From: DASUFZ01 sp035541475
GTDB lineage: Bacteria > Myxococcota_A > UBA9160 > SMWR01
Length of the DNA: 64,000 bases
Reading direction: 5' to 3'
Assembly (NCBI GenBank): GCA_035541475.1
Contig: DATKND010000056.1
Span: 9,753-73,752 of the forward strand
The notes under the pieces were generated by a model. The model searched no databases. It was not told the origin of the DNA and saw only the letters and a program-made list of their open reading frames with translations. This document shows, in pieces, positions 19,637-28,784 of the stretch. Positions within the stretch are counted from its first letter, which is position 1. Each line of letters opens with the position of its first letter. The position numbers were made by a program, and so were the translations under genes.

Positions 19637-21595
19637 GTGGTAGAAAGCACACGAACTGAACGATCGAGCCGAGCGGTCGCGCTGCGACGGCTGCTCCTCG
19701 CTACGTCGCTCTGCGCGTGCGCGGTCGGCGCGCAGCGGGCGTCCGCGCAGTCGCAGCGCTTCGAAGGCGAGACCTATCCGGTGAGCTCCTTTCGCATCGA
19801 GTACGCGCTCGACGCCCCGGGCCAGCCCGATCCCGCGGAGCTGCTCGCCACCGAGATCGAGATGCGCGTTGCGGCGGGCGGCTTGCTGCCGCCGAACCCG
19901 GCTGCGCAGAGCGCGCACTTCCGACTCGACGCGGTACCGCCCGGTTCGCGCTTCTACCCGGCCGGCCTGCGCTACGTGAACCGGATGCTGCTCGCCGAGT
20001 TCACGAAGCGCGGCATCGGCGGTGTGCTGATCACCTTGCCCGAGCTCGACGAGTCGAAGGGCGCCGACCACCGCAAGCCGGGCGACACGTCGCTGCTCGT
20101 CCGTATCTGGACCGGACGCGTCGAGGAGGTCTCGACAGTGGCCGACGGCTCGCGCTACGGCGACGAGTCGATCGCGGAGCGCACGAACCGCGAGGATCAG
20201 GCCTGGATCCGCGACGGCTCGCCGGTGACCGCGGGCGGCGATCGCGCGCTGCTCCGCCCCGAGGACATCGAGGACTACGCGGCGCAGCTATCGCGCCAGC
20301 CCGGTCGTCTCGTCAGCCCCGTGTTGCGGCCCGGCGCGATGGAGGGCGCGACGCGCCTCGAGTATCACGTCGCGGAGCAGAAGCCCTGGCTGGTGTATGC
20401 CGAGGCCTCGAACACGGGCACGCCGGCGACGAGCGACTGGCGCGAGCGCTTCGGCTTCAGCGACACGCAGCTCACCGGTCACGACGACGTGGCGCGCTTC
20501 GAGTACACGACCGACTTCCAGAGCGTGCACGCGATCTGGGGCGAGTACGGGGGACCGGTGTGGCACGTGCCGCGCCTGCGCTGGCGCGTCGACGGCACGT
20601 GGAGCAAGTACGACTCGTCGGAGGTCGGCATCTCCGACATCGATTTCAACGGCGACGAATGGTCGACGAGCGGGCGACTCGACCTCAACGTGTTCCAGCA
20701 CCACGACATCTTCGTGGATCTCTTCGCAGACGCGCGCTGGGAGCGGATCGGGGTCGACAACGGCGCATCGGACCCGAGCCACGTGGAAAGCGACTTCTTC
20801 CTGCCGGGCGCCGGTATCAGCGCGTCGCGCGTCGGCGAGGCCTGGTCCTTCGACGCCGAGGCCGGCGTCTCGCACAACCTCGCCGACTTCGCCGACACGA
20901 AGAGCGGAGCGTCCCTCGCGGCGCTCGGCCGCGAGGATGCCGACCGGAATTTCACGCTCTTCACCTGGCACGCCGAGACCGCCTTCTATCCGCTGACCTT
21001 GCTGCGGCGCGCGAGCTGGCGGCAGGAGTCGGAGCTCGGCGCCTACGACTTCGTGCAGGAGCTCGGCTTCGAGTTCTTCGGCCAGCACTCGTTCGGCGAC
21101 CGCCTCGTGCCGCAGCTCCAGCAGGTCGCGGGCGGGCTCTACACCGTGCGGGGATACCAGCAGTCGGTCACGGCCGGCGACACCGTCGCGATCGTGCGCG
21201 CCGAGTACCGCCTGCACCTGCCGCGATTGCTCGAGCCGTCGGCGGACGCTCCCGCCGTGCCGCTGCTTGGCACGTTCCGCGTGCGCCCCGAGAGCGCATT
21301 CGGTCTCCCCGACTGGGACCTGATCGCGCGCGCCTTCGTCGACACCGCGCAGGTCGTTCAATACAAGAGCCCCCACAACACCTGCAGTCCTCCGACGGCG
21401 CTGCAGCCGGGTCGATGCAATCAGCTGAACGAGCCCAACGAGACGCTCCACTCGTTCGGCTTCGGTGGTGAGCTGCGCATCCTCCGGTACTTCTCGGCGC
21501 GCCTCGATCTCGCCTGGCCGCAGCGGCGTCTGGAGAACAACAACCCCGAGCTCGAGAAGCCCATGCTCCAAGGCTCCATCAGCGTGCTCTACTAG
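19637..21595 (+). CDS. TpsB-family outer-membrane secretion pore, pair 1
   Basis: 652 residues. Signal peptide of about 37 residues (cleavage near RASA). The N-terminal periplasmic part begins with YPVSSFRIEYA, repeated in the second pore of this locus, and includes POTRA-like strands. The C-terminal half is a beta-barrel with the TpsB motif TVRGYQQ, then RAEYRLHLPRLLEP and the terminal aromatic ISVLY. A Cys pair lies in a probable extracellular loop (HNTCSPPTALQPGRC). TpsB proteins export one large TpsA protein; the partner starts 18 nt downstream. GTG at 19637 is chosen; it has no strong ribosome binding site. At 652 residues it is longer than typical FhaC (about 560). Substrate assignment rests on adjacency. 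Confidence 0.82.
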   Translation: MVESTRTERSSRAVALRRLLLATSLCACAVGAQRASAQSQRFEGETYPVSSFRIEYALDAPGQPDPAELLATEIEMRVAAGGLLPPNPAAQSAHFRLDAVPPGSRFYPAGLRYVNRMLLAEFTKRGIGGVLITLPELDESKGADHRKPGDTSLLVRIWTGRVEEVSTVADGSRYGDESIAERTNREDQAWIRDGSPVTAGGDRALLRPEDIEDYAAQLSRQPGRLVSPVLRPGAMEGATRLEYHVAEQKPWLVYAEASNTGTPATSDWRERFGFSDTQLTGHDDVARFEYTTDFQSVHAIWGEYGGPVWHVPRLRWRVDGTWSKYDSSEVGISDIDFNGDEWSTSGRLDLNVFQHHDIFVDLFADARWERIGVDNGASDPSHVESDFFLPGAGISASRVGEAWSFDAEAGVSHNLADFADTKSGASLAALGREDADRNFTLFTWHAETAFYPLTLLRRASWRQESELGAYDFVQELGFEFFGQHSFGDRLVPQLQQVAGGLYTVRGYQQSVTAGDTVAIVRAEYRLHLPRLLEPSADAPAVPLLGTFRVRPESAFGLPDWDLIARAFVDTAQVVQYKSPHNTCSPPTALQPGRCNQLNEPNETLHSFGFGGELRILRYFSARLDLAWPQRRLENNNPELEKPMLQGSISVLY

Positions 21596-21613
21596 AAGGA
21601 CGTGGAGGACCCG

Positions 21614-24600
21614 ATGTCGCAACGCACCCGGATGCTCCGCTCGTCCGCCGCGCGCGGGCTCGCCGCCTGGCTGCTCGCCGGGCTCGTCGTCGCGCCGCCG
21701 GGGCTGCCCGCGGCTCTCGCCGCGCCGAAAGGCGAGAAGGTCGTGCGCGGCAAGGCGACCTTCGTCCGCGACGGCGATCTCACGGTCATCCGTCCGAGCA
21801 ACGGCGCGATCATCGAGTACACCGGCTTCGACATCCTGCAGAACGAGGCGGTGCGCTTCGAGCAGCCGAGCGCGAAGTCGCGCGTGCTGAACCGCGTGTC
21901 GGGTCCCGTGAGCCTGATCGAGGGCAAGCTCTCCTCCAACGGCATCGTCTACATCCTGAACCCCGCCGGTGTCTTCTTCGGCCGCACCGCAGTGGTCGAC
22001 GTGAAGGGCCTGATGGCCGCGGGCGGCGATCTCACCAACCGCGACTTCGCGCGCGGCGTCGATCGCTTCGATCTCACGGGCCCGGTCGAGAACCAGGGAA
22101 CCTTGCGCGCCGCCGCCGTGGAGCTCCTCGGCAGGAGCGTGACGAATGGCGGCGAGATCGTGACGCCGAACGGCGTCATCGCGCTCGTGGCCGGCGATCA
22201 CGTCTTGCTGACGAAGCTCGAGGGCGGCATCTCGATCGAGGTCGAGGGTCCGCCCGAGGGCGCGCAGACCGGCATCGAGCAGAGCGGCGTCGTCGACGCG
22301 GGCGCGGGCAGCGCGAATTTCGCGGTCGGCGACCACTACTCGCTCGCGATCAACCACTCCGGCATGACCCGCGCGCGCGACATCGAGCTGACGGGCGGCG
22401 ACGGCGGGCTCGTGCGCGTGGCGGGCACGCTCGACGCCTCGGACGCGACGGCCGGCGCGAAGGGCGGCAGGGTCCGCGCGACCGGCGATCTCGTCTCGCT
22501 CGAGGGCGCGACGCTCGACGCCTCGGGCGCGGCCGGCGGCGGCGAGATCCGCGTCGGCGGAGACGTCCACGGCGCGGGCCCGATGCCGAACGCGCGGCGC
22601 ACCTTCGTCGACGCGCAGAGCACGCTCCGCGCCGACGCGCTCGACTCGGGCGACGGCGGCAGCGCGGTCGTGTACGGCACCGAGGCGACGGGCTTCCTCG
22701 GGACGATCTCCGCGCGCGGCGGCGCCGCCGGCGGCAACGGCGGCTTCGCCGAGCTCTCGAGCGGCGGGCGCCTCGTCGATCAGGGCCACGCCGATCTCGG
22801 CGCGCCGCACGGGTCCGCCGGCACGCTCCTCTACGACCCGCAGGACATCGTGATCGTCGGCGGCACGCAGGACGGCAGCGACCAACCCAACACCGCGTCG
22901 GATCAGCTCGCGCAGACGACCGCCGGCCAGATCCTCTACGCCGACGTCGGCAGCAGCGGCGAGCCCTTCCAGATCTTCGAGTCGGAGATAGAGGGCACGA
23001 ACGCGAACATCGTGCTCCAGGCTCGCAACAGCATCACGGCGAGCGGGACCTTCGATCACGACGCGGGCGGCGAGGGCGCCGGCGTCGTGGTGCTGAAGTC
23101 GGGCAACGATCTGACGCTCAGCACGCGCAACAACGGCGCCACGTCGACGGATCCGGGAGACGCGGCCGGCTCCACGATGGCGCCGGGCATCGATCTCACC
23201 GGCTCGACGCACGGCGCGAACCTCGAGTTCCGCACGACGGGCGACGGCGTCATCACGATGAATACCGGCAACGGCACGGTCGCCGGCCCCGAGGCGCCGA
23301 TCGTCGTCGGCGTGCTGACGACCGACGGACGCGGCGTGGGACTCATCACCAGGGATGGCGGCATCACCGTCAACCACGTCAGCACCGCGGGCGCGAGCGG
23401 CGCGACCGGCGCCAATGGCGGGAACATCGTGCTCGACGCGAGCGACAAGGACGGCAGCGGCGACTCCAACATTCTCGTGACCGGCGACCTCGTGACGCGC
23501 GGCGGTGACGGCACGACCGGCTCGGGAGGGCGCGGCGGCGTGATCAGCCTGGCGGTGCGCGCGAATCCACCGCCCGATGCGATGACGCCACCCGTCGGCG
23601 GCGGCACGATCACGGTGAACGGAAACATCGATACGCGCGGTGGCAGCACGACCGGCACGAGCGACACGAGCTTCGGCGGGAACGGCGGCGGCGTCAGCAT
23701 CCAGGCCACCAACGGCGACATCGTCCTCCACGACATCGATGCGTCCGGCGGCACGACCGCGGGCGGGAAGGAGGCGTCCGGCGGTGGCTCCGGGGGCTTC
23801 GTGGGCATGGAGGCCCAGAACCAGGGCGGGATCACCGTCGGCAAGATCACGAGCCGTGGCGGCGATGCGATCTCGACGAACGCCAGCGACGGCGGCGTCG
23901 GCGGCAGCGTCAGCCTGGTGACACAACACGGCGACGTCGATGTGGGCGCCGTCGACACGAGCGGCGGCGCGACCGACGGCAATCAGCTGGATCCGACGGA
24001 TCCGACCCAGCCGGGCGAGTTCGGCGGCACCGGGGGCGACATCCAGGTCCTCGCGGGCTCGCAGTTCGATCAATCGGGCAGCATCCATCTGAACGGAAAC
24101 CTCGTGCTGCTCGGCGGCAGCAAGGGCGCCGCTCCGAATGGCGCCGAAGGCCTCGGCGGCGTCGCCGAGCTGCGCGCGCACGACTCGATCGAGACCGCCG
24201 GACAGGCGGGGCCAAACATCACGACGCAGGCCAACGTGGTCCTGAACGCGGCCAACGTCGGCGCGGTGTCGCCGATCCTCGTGAGCGGGCAGCGCCCCGG
24301 CGGCGAAGCCTCGCCGAAGGGTCTGCTCGGCCTCGGCGCCGACGAGGTCGCGCGCGTGGTGATCGACGAGGGCACGTTCGACGACATCGAGGTCGTCACG
24401 TTCAGCGGGACCGCAGACATGCAGGTCGTCGAGGGCGCCTCGCCGATCGTGCAGATCCAGAACGCGCAGCTCGTGCTGGCCGACTCGACAGCGCATCACG
24501 CGGATCTCGTGGTCGGCAGGCAGGACCGGCTCGACGGCGCCGCCAACACCCCGAATGCCGACATCAAGAACGACGGCCCGCTGCTCCCCTTCACGATCCA

Positions 24601-26788
24601 GACGGGCAGCATCAACGCGGGCGGCAACGTGCGCGTCACCTCCGAGGGCGACATCATCGTCGGGACCACTCCGGGGACGGTGGCGACGATGCACGCGCTG
24701 CCGCCCGATCCGGCGCATCCGTCCGACCCCAGCGTCTCGGGCGTCCTGATCCTCGACGCCGATTCCGACCGCGATGGGATCGATAAGAACCCGGACGGGT
24801 CGTTCAAGAATCCGCTTGGCGGCGCGATCATCATGGCCCCCGGTGCATCGCTCGATCTCTTCGGCGGCGCCAGCAAGGCCGGCGGACTCGGCGGTTTCGC
24901 CTCGAGCGGCATCGGCACACCGGCCAATCCGGTCGTGACGGTGGGCGGCGGCCCCGTCGGACTCACGAACCTGGCGGAGAACGGCGTCTATCTCCGCAAC
25001 GACGGCAGCGGCGACCTGCACGTCGCGGACGTCGCAATCCTCGGCGACCCGAACAATCCCAACGACGACATCCGCGTGGTCGGCGTCAGCACGCAGGGTG
25101 GCGACGGCGAGATCGTGGTCGAGAACACCGCCGGCAATCTCGTGCTCGAGCGGAGCGTGCAGACCTCCGGCGCGAAGCAGATCACTGGACCGAACACGGG
25201 CGGAGACATCACGCTGCGCGTGCCGTCGGGCTCTCGCATCGTGTTGAACTCGCCGCCGGCCATCTTCGACGCGGACGCCAACGGCAACCTGACGATCGAC
25301 GGCGATGTCACCTTGATGCAAGACGCGCGCGTGCGCAGTCAGCAGGGGAACGTCGTCTTCAACGGCACCATCGACACCGACAGCGACCCGACGCTCGAGA
25401 ACCGCGTGCGCTCGCTCGGCGTGGTCGCGTGCGACACCGCCGAGAAGTGCACGCGGACTCCGGGCACGGCGGGCGACATCGACGTGACCGGCGACATCGG
25501 CGCGACCAAGGATCTGCGCGGTCTGATCTTCGACGGCAACGTCGTGCTCTCGGGCGGCGCGCGCCTCGTGAAGACGACGAACCTGCTGAGCTTCCTCGGC
25601 GACGTCACCGCCGACGCGCAGGACAGCGCGTCGCTCGACATCGTGGCCGGGCCGAGCGTCTCGTTCATGGGCAACGTCGGAGGCGCCGATCCGACCGATC
25701 CCAGCCATCGCCTCGCCGGATTCTCGATCGCGCACAACGACGATCCACCCTTCGATCCGTCGCTGAACGTGACCCTGCCGCAGCCGGTCGTCATCTTCGG
25801 CGGCGACACCGCGCAGACGGTGCAGACCGGAGCGGGCGGCATCGCCTTCACACCGGATGGCCTGCCGGAAATTCCCAACCGCGCGCAGGTCTCGAAGCGC
25901 GGCGGCGACCTGACCCTCTCGAGCGCAGGCGGCACGATCGACTTCGGGCAGAACCAGAAGCTCTCGGTGCAGGGCCAGGCGGCGATCACGGCCGACCAGG
26001 TTCTGCTCGGCGACGTCAATGCGCTCGGTCTGAACGTCACGTCACCGGACGCGCGCATCCGCGCGCGCGACCCGGGACAGGTGCTCCTCAAGTCGGGCGC
26101 GACGGTCGAGGACCACGGCGCCGACATCATTGCCAACACCGTCACGTTCTCGTCGGACGTCACCGTCGAGGGCACGGGACCCGCGCCGCGCATCGCGACG
26201 CAGAGCGGGAGCGCGGCGGGCGCGGGCGCGCTCGATGTGCAGACCCTGCCGAATCCCGTGCAGAACAGCGATCTCGAGCGCGGCCGCGGCACCTTGCTCG
26301 ACCTGACCTTCCTGCCGACCGAGCTGCCGAACGAGACGCCGCAGCGCGGCCAGATCGTCGAGGAGATCGTGCCGCTGCGCCGCGCCGATCAGACCGCAGC
26401 GGGCAGCGCGCTCGCCCCGGGCGCCGAGGCGACGCTCGCCTATCTCCGCTGCACGGCCGAGCAGCGCAGCGACTGCGCGGTGGCGCCGGGCTCGCCGCTC
26501 GATTCGCCGCGCGGCAAGCAGCTGGCCGCGGACTCGGCGCGCCTGCTCGGCGACTCGCCCGAGGCGCACAACCTGCGCGCCGCGCTCGCGCGGCTCGATC
26601 CGGCCGCGCTGCGCGAGCTCGCCGTCTTTCTGACCGAGATGCGGCTGCTCGGACTGAGCGACTCCGAGTACCAGTCGGTACGCGACTCGCTCTATCGCGA
26701 GATCCTCGCCGACCGCGGTCCGGACGCCCCCGACGCGCGCGCCTTCGCGCAGGCGGTGGAGAGCCAGGCTCGTGGAGTGCCGCTCTGA
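21614..26788 (+). CDS. TpsA-family filamentous-hemagglutinin-like exoprotein, pair 1
   Basis: 1724 residues. Signal peptide to about residue 36 (PAALA). TPS secretion domain at residues ~37-250 with KLSSNGIVYILNPAGVFFG in place of the usual NPNGI motif. The middle is glycine-rich beta-helix sequence in which strands alternate with GG-rich turns (GGNGGG, RGGD). A calcium-site-like DADSDRDGIDKNPDGS lies near residue 1047. The C-terminal ~275 residues (from LSVQGQ, residue 1450) match the second exoprotein, including AYLRC with Cys1613 and Cys1621. ATG 21614 follows GGAGG (21604-21608). Predicted secreted or surface-bound; adhesion is a family-based guess and no toxin or enzyme domain was recognised. 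Confidence 0.83.
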   Translation: MSQRTRMLRSSAARGLAAWLLAGLVVAPPGLPAALAAPKGEKVVRGKATFVRDGDLTVIRPSNGAIIEYTGFDILQNEAVRFEQPSAKSRVLNRVSGPVSLIEGKLSSNGIVYILNPAGVFFGRTAVVDVKGLMAAGGDLTNRDFARGVDRFDLTGPVENQGTLRAAAVELLGRSVTNGGEIVTPNGVIALVAGDHVLLTKLEGGISIEVEGPPEGAQTGIEQSGVVDAGAGSANFAVGDHYSLAINHSGMTRARDIELTGGDGGLVRVAGTLDASDATAGAKGGRVRATGDLVSLEGATLDASGAAGGGEIRVGGDVHGAGPMPNARRTFVDAQSTLRADALDSGDGGSAVVYGTEATGFLGTISARGGAAGGNGGFAELSSGGRLVDQGHADLGAPHGSAGTLLYDPQDIVIVGGTQDGSDQPNTASDQLAQTTAGQILYADVGSSGEPFQIFESEIEGTNANIVLQARNSITASGTFDHDAGGEGAGVVVLKSGNDLTLSTRNNGATSTDPGDAAGSTMAPGIDLTGSTHGANLEFRTTGDGVITMNTGNGTVAGPEAPIVVGVLTTDGRGVGLITRDGGITVNHVSTAGASGATGANGGNIVLDASDKDGSGDSNILVTGDLVTRGGDGTTGSGGRGGVISLAVRANPPPDAMTPPVGGGTITVNGNIDTRGGSTTGTSDTSFGGNGGGVSIQATNGDIVLHDIDASGGTTAGGKEASGGGSGGFVGMEAQNQGGITVGKITSRGGDAISTNASDGGVGGSVSLVTQHGDVDVGAVDTSGGATDGNQLDPTDPTQPGEFGGTGGDIQVLAGSQFDQSGSIHLNGNLVLLGGSKGAAPNGAEGLGGVAELRAHDSIETAGQAGPNITTQANVVLNAANVGAVSPILVSGQRPGGEASPKGLLGLGADEVARVVIDEGTFDDIEVVTFSGTADMQVVEGASPIVQIQNAQLVLADSTAHHADLVVGRQDRLDGAANTPNADIKNDGPLLPFTIQTGSINAGGNVRVTSEGDIIVGTTPGTVATMHALPPDPAHPSDPSVSGVLILDADSDRDGIDKNPDGSFKNPLGGAIIMAPGASLDLFGGASKAGGLGGFASSGIGTPANPVVTVGGGPVGLTNLAENGVYLRNDGSGDLHVADVAILGDPNNPNDDIRVVGVSTQGGDGEIVVENTAGNLVLERSVQTSGAKQITGPNTGGDITLRVPSGSRIVLNSPPAIFDADANGNLTIDGDVTLMQDARVRSQQGNVVFNGTIDTDSDPTLENRVRSLGVVACDTAEKCTRTPGTAGDIDVTGDIGATKDLRGLIFDGNVVLSGGARLVKTTNLLSFLGDVTADAQDSASLDIVAGPSVSFMGNVGGADPTDPSHRLAGFSIAHNDDPPFDPSLNVTLPQPVVIFGGDTAQTVQTGAGGIAFTPDGLPEIPNRAQVSKRGGDLTLSSAGGTIDFGQNQKLSVQGQAAITADQVLLGDVNALGLNVTSPDARIRARDPGQVLLKSGATVEDHGADIIANTVTFSSDVTVEGTGPAPRIATQSGSAAGAGALDVQTLPNPVQNSDLERGRGTLLDLTFLPTELPNETPQRGQIVEEIVPLRRADQTAAGSALAPGAEATLAYLRCTAEQRSDCAVAPGSPLDSPRGKQLAADSARLLGDSPEAHNLRAALARLDPAALRELAVFLTEMRLLGLSDSEYQSVRDSLYREILADRGPDAPDARAFAQAVESQARGVPL

Positions 26789-26792
26789 GCTT

Positions 26793-26815
26793 CGCGCGAG
26801 GCGCAGCCGAGCGGA
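26793..26815 (-). repeat. Dispersed intergenic repeat, partial copy
   Basis: Core GCGAGGCGCAGCCGAGCGGA, close to the repeat core at 55030-55066 (GCGAGGCGAAGCCGAGCGAA). It occupies the gap between the first exoprotein gene and the second pore gene. Confidence 0.5.
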
Positions 26816-26826
26816 GTCGATGAGAC

Positions 26827-26832
26827 TAGAAT
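26827..26832 (+). promoter_or_regulatory. -10-like TAGAAT upstream of second TpsB
   Basis: TAGAATGCCG also occurs before the NnrU gene (43787). It lies 36 nt before ATG 26869. No good -35 element was seen, so this is tentative. Confidence 0.25.
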
Positions 26833-26868
26833 GCCGGCCACCGACGCCCCCGCCTCGGTGCCGTTCCA

Positions 26869-28776
26869 ATGCGCCAGACGAACGAGCCTTCGCACTCGGT
26901 GCGCCGCGCGCGGCGCAGCGCGGTGCACTTGGCGATCGCGTGCATCGCGTTCGCCGCAGCGTCCGCGCGCGCGATCGTGACGCCGCAGGGCCCTGCCTAC
27001 CCGGTGTCGCAGTTCGTGGTCGAGTACGCGATCGGCCACCCGCATCACATCCCGGAGTACGAGATCCTGAACCTCGAGGTCGGGCTCGCCGGTCAGCCGG
27101 GGCTGCTCACCGCGCCGCGCCCGGTCGACCGCACCATGCGCATGCGCCTCGACGCGCCGCCGCAGGGCATGCTCTTCACGGCCGAGGCGATCCAGCACAT
27201 CAACCGCTACATCGTCTCGACCTTCAACCGCCGCGGCTACAACGGCGTGATCGTGTCCGTGCCCGACATCGAGGAGGGCACCGGCCGCGACCTGCGCCCG
27301 CCGGGTGACACGACGCTCCGGCTCCGCATCTGGACCGGCCGCATCACGCGCCTCACCACCTTCGCGGACGACGAGCGCTTCGGCGGGCTCAGCGTCGACG
27401 AGCGCACGAACCTGCCGGCGCACGAGTGGATCCGCGACCGCGCGCCGGTCCAGCCGGGCGGCGTGCGCGCGATCCTCGACGTGGTGGCGCTCGAGGACTA
27501 CGCGGACTGGCTCTCGCGCCATCCGGGACGCCGCGTCGACGTCGAGGTCAGCCCCGGCCCGCATCCGGGCAGCTCGGACGTGAATCTGCGGATCGCCGAG
27601 CAGAAGCCCTGGCGCGTCTTCGCGGAGTACTCGAACACCGGCACTGCCGCCACCACGAAGAACCGCGAGCGCTTCGGCTTCGTCGACACGCAGCTCACCT
27701 CGCGCGACGACACCCTCGACCTCACCTACTCGACCGGCGACTTCGACACCGTGCAGGCGGTCTACGGCGGCTACGAGGCTCCCTTCAGCTTGAACTACCC
27801 GACCTTGCGCGGCCGCGTGCGCGGGCTCTGGGACAAGTACGACTCGAGCGACGTCGGCTTCGACACGCTCGGCTTCAAGGGCGAGGAGTGGCTCACCGAG
27901 GGCTCGCTCGTCTGGCAGGCCTATCAGGACCACAAGCTCTTCGTCGATCTCGTGGGCGGCGTCCGCTACCACGACATCTCCTCCGACGGCGGCCAGTTCA
28001 ACCAAGGCGCGGCCGGCTGCAAGTCGAACGGCAACGGCCATGCCGACTTCGTCGTGCCTCATTTCGGTGTCGAGAGCGAGCGCGACACGGGCTGGACCAG
28101 CATGCGCAGCAGCATGGGGTTCGACGTCGGCGTGACCGGCGCGGACTCCTGCGATCTCGACAACCTCGGCAACCTCGACGCCTCGGATCACTTCGTCGTG
28201 TTCAACTGGAGCAGCGCGCTCTCGTTCTTCCTCGAACCGCTGCTGAATCCGCAGGGCTGGGAGGATCCGACCAACCACGCGGACTCGACGCTCGCGCACG
28301 AGATCCAGCTCGACTTCTCGGGCCAGTACGCGTTCGAGCGGCTGGTGCCGCAGTACCAGGCGATCGCCGGCGGACTCGACACCGTGCGCGGCGCCAAGCA
28401 GGCCCAGGTCGCGGGCGACGACCTGGTGCTCGGCCGCGCCGAGTACCGCCTGCACGTGCCGCGCCTCTTCAAGCCCGACGCGACGCCGACCACCTTGCCG
28501 GTCTTCGGCGATTTCCGCACGCGGCCCGCGCACGTCTTCGGCCTGCCGGACTGGGACTTCGTCGTCAGCCTCTTCAGCGACGTCGGCTGGGTCGGCTACC
28601 ACGACCAGAACCCGACCGAGCACGAGGCGACGCTCTGGAGCATCGGCACCGGCTTCGAGCTGCAGGTGCTGCGCAACTTCGTGATCGGCGTGGACGTCGG
28701 ATACATGATCCAGGGCGCGGAAGAGAGTCGGGACGGCACCACCGAGACCAACGTCCTGGCCACGATCCTCTACTAG
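26869..28776 (+). CDS. TpsB-family outer-membrane secretion pore, pair 2
   Basis: 635 residues. Signal peptide ending near SARA (residues ~34-36). The mature N terminus repeats the motif of the first pore (YPVSQFVVEYA). Shared blocks continue throughout: RIWTGRI, AEQKPW, YSNTG, ERFGF, DTQLT, and RAEYRLHVPRLFKP. The conserved barrel motif reads TVRGAKQ, so the aromatic of VRG[YF] is replaced by Ala. It ends in the aromatic ATILY. Length and collinearity show it is a paralog of the 19637 gene. Its partner starts eight nt downstream. ATG 26869 has no strong ribosome binding site. Confidence 0.82.
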   Translation: MRQTNEPSHSVRRARRSAVHLAIACIAFAAASARAIVTPQGPAYPVSQFVVEYAIGHPHHIPEYEILNLEVGLAGQPGLLTAPRPVDRTMRMRLDAPPQGMLFTAEAIQHINRYIVSTFNRRGYNGVIVSVPDIEEGTGRDLRPPGDTTLRLRIWTGRITRLTTFADDERFGGLSVDERTNLPAHEWIRDRAPVQPGGVRAILDVVALEDYADWLSRHPGRRVDVEVSPGPHPGSSDVNLRIAEQKPWRVFAEYSNTGTAATTKNRERFGFVDTQLTSRDDTLDLTYSTGDFDTVQAVYGGYEAPFSLNYPTLRGRVRGLWDKYDSSDVGFDTLGFKGEEWLTEGSLVWQAYQDHKLFVDLVGGVRYHDISSDGGQFNQGAAGCKSNGNGHADFVVPHFGVESERDTGWTSMRSSMGFDVGVTGADSCDLDNLGNLDASDHFVVFNWSSALSFFLEPLLNPQGWEDPTNHADSTLAHEIQLDFSGQYAFERLVPQYQAIAGGLDTVRGAKQAQVAGDDLVLGRAEYRLHVPRLFKPDATPTTLPVFGDFRTRPAHVFGLPDWDFVVSLFSDVGWVGYHDQNPTEHEATLWSIGTGFELQVLRNFVIGVDVGYMIQGAEESRDGTTETNVLATILY

Positions 28777-28784
28777 GAGCGCGC

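Noticed and set aside
20288..25735. 1815-codon minus-strand frame opposite the first secretion pair
   Set aside because: The translation is compositionally biased (Arg, Ala, Val, Asp, His) with no domain, and the plus strand has clear TpsB and TpsA motifs.
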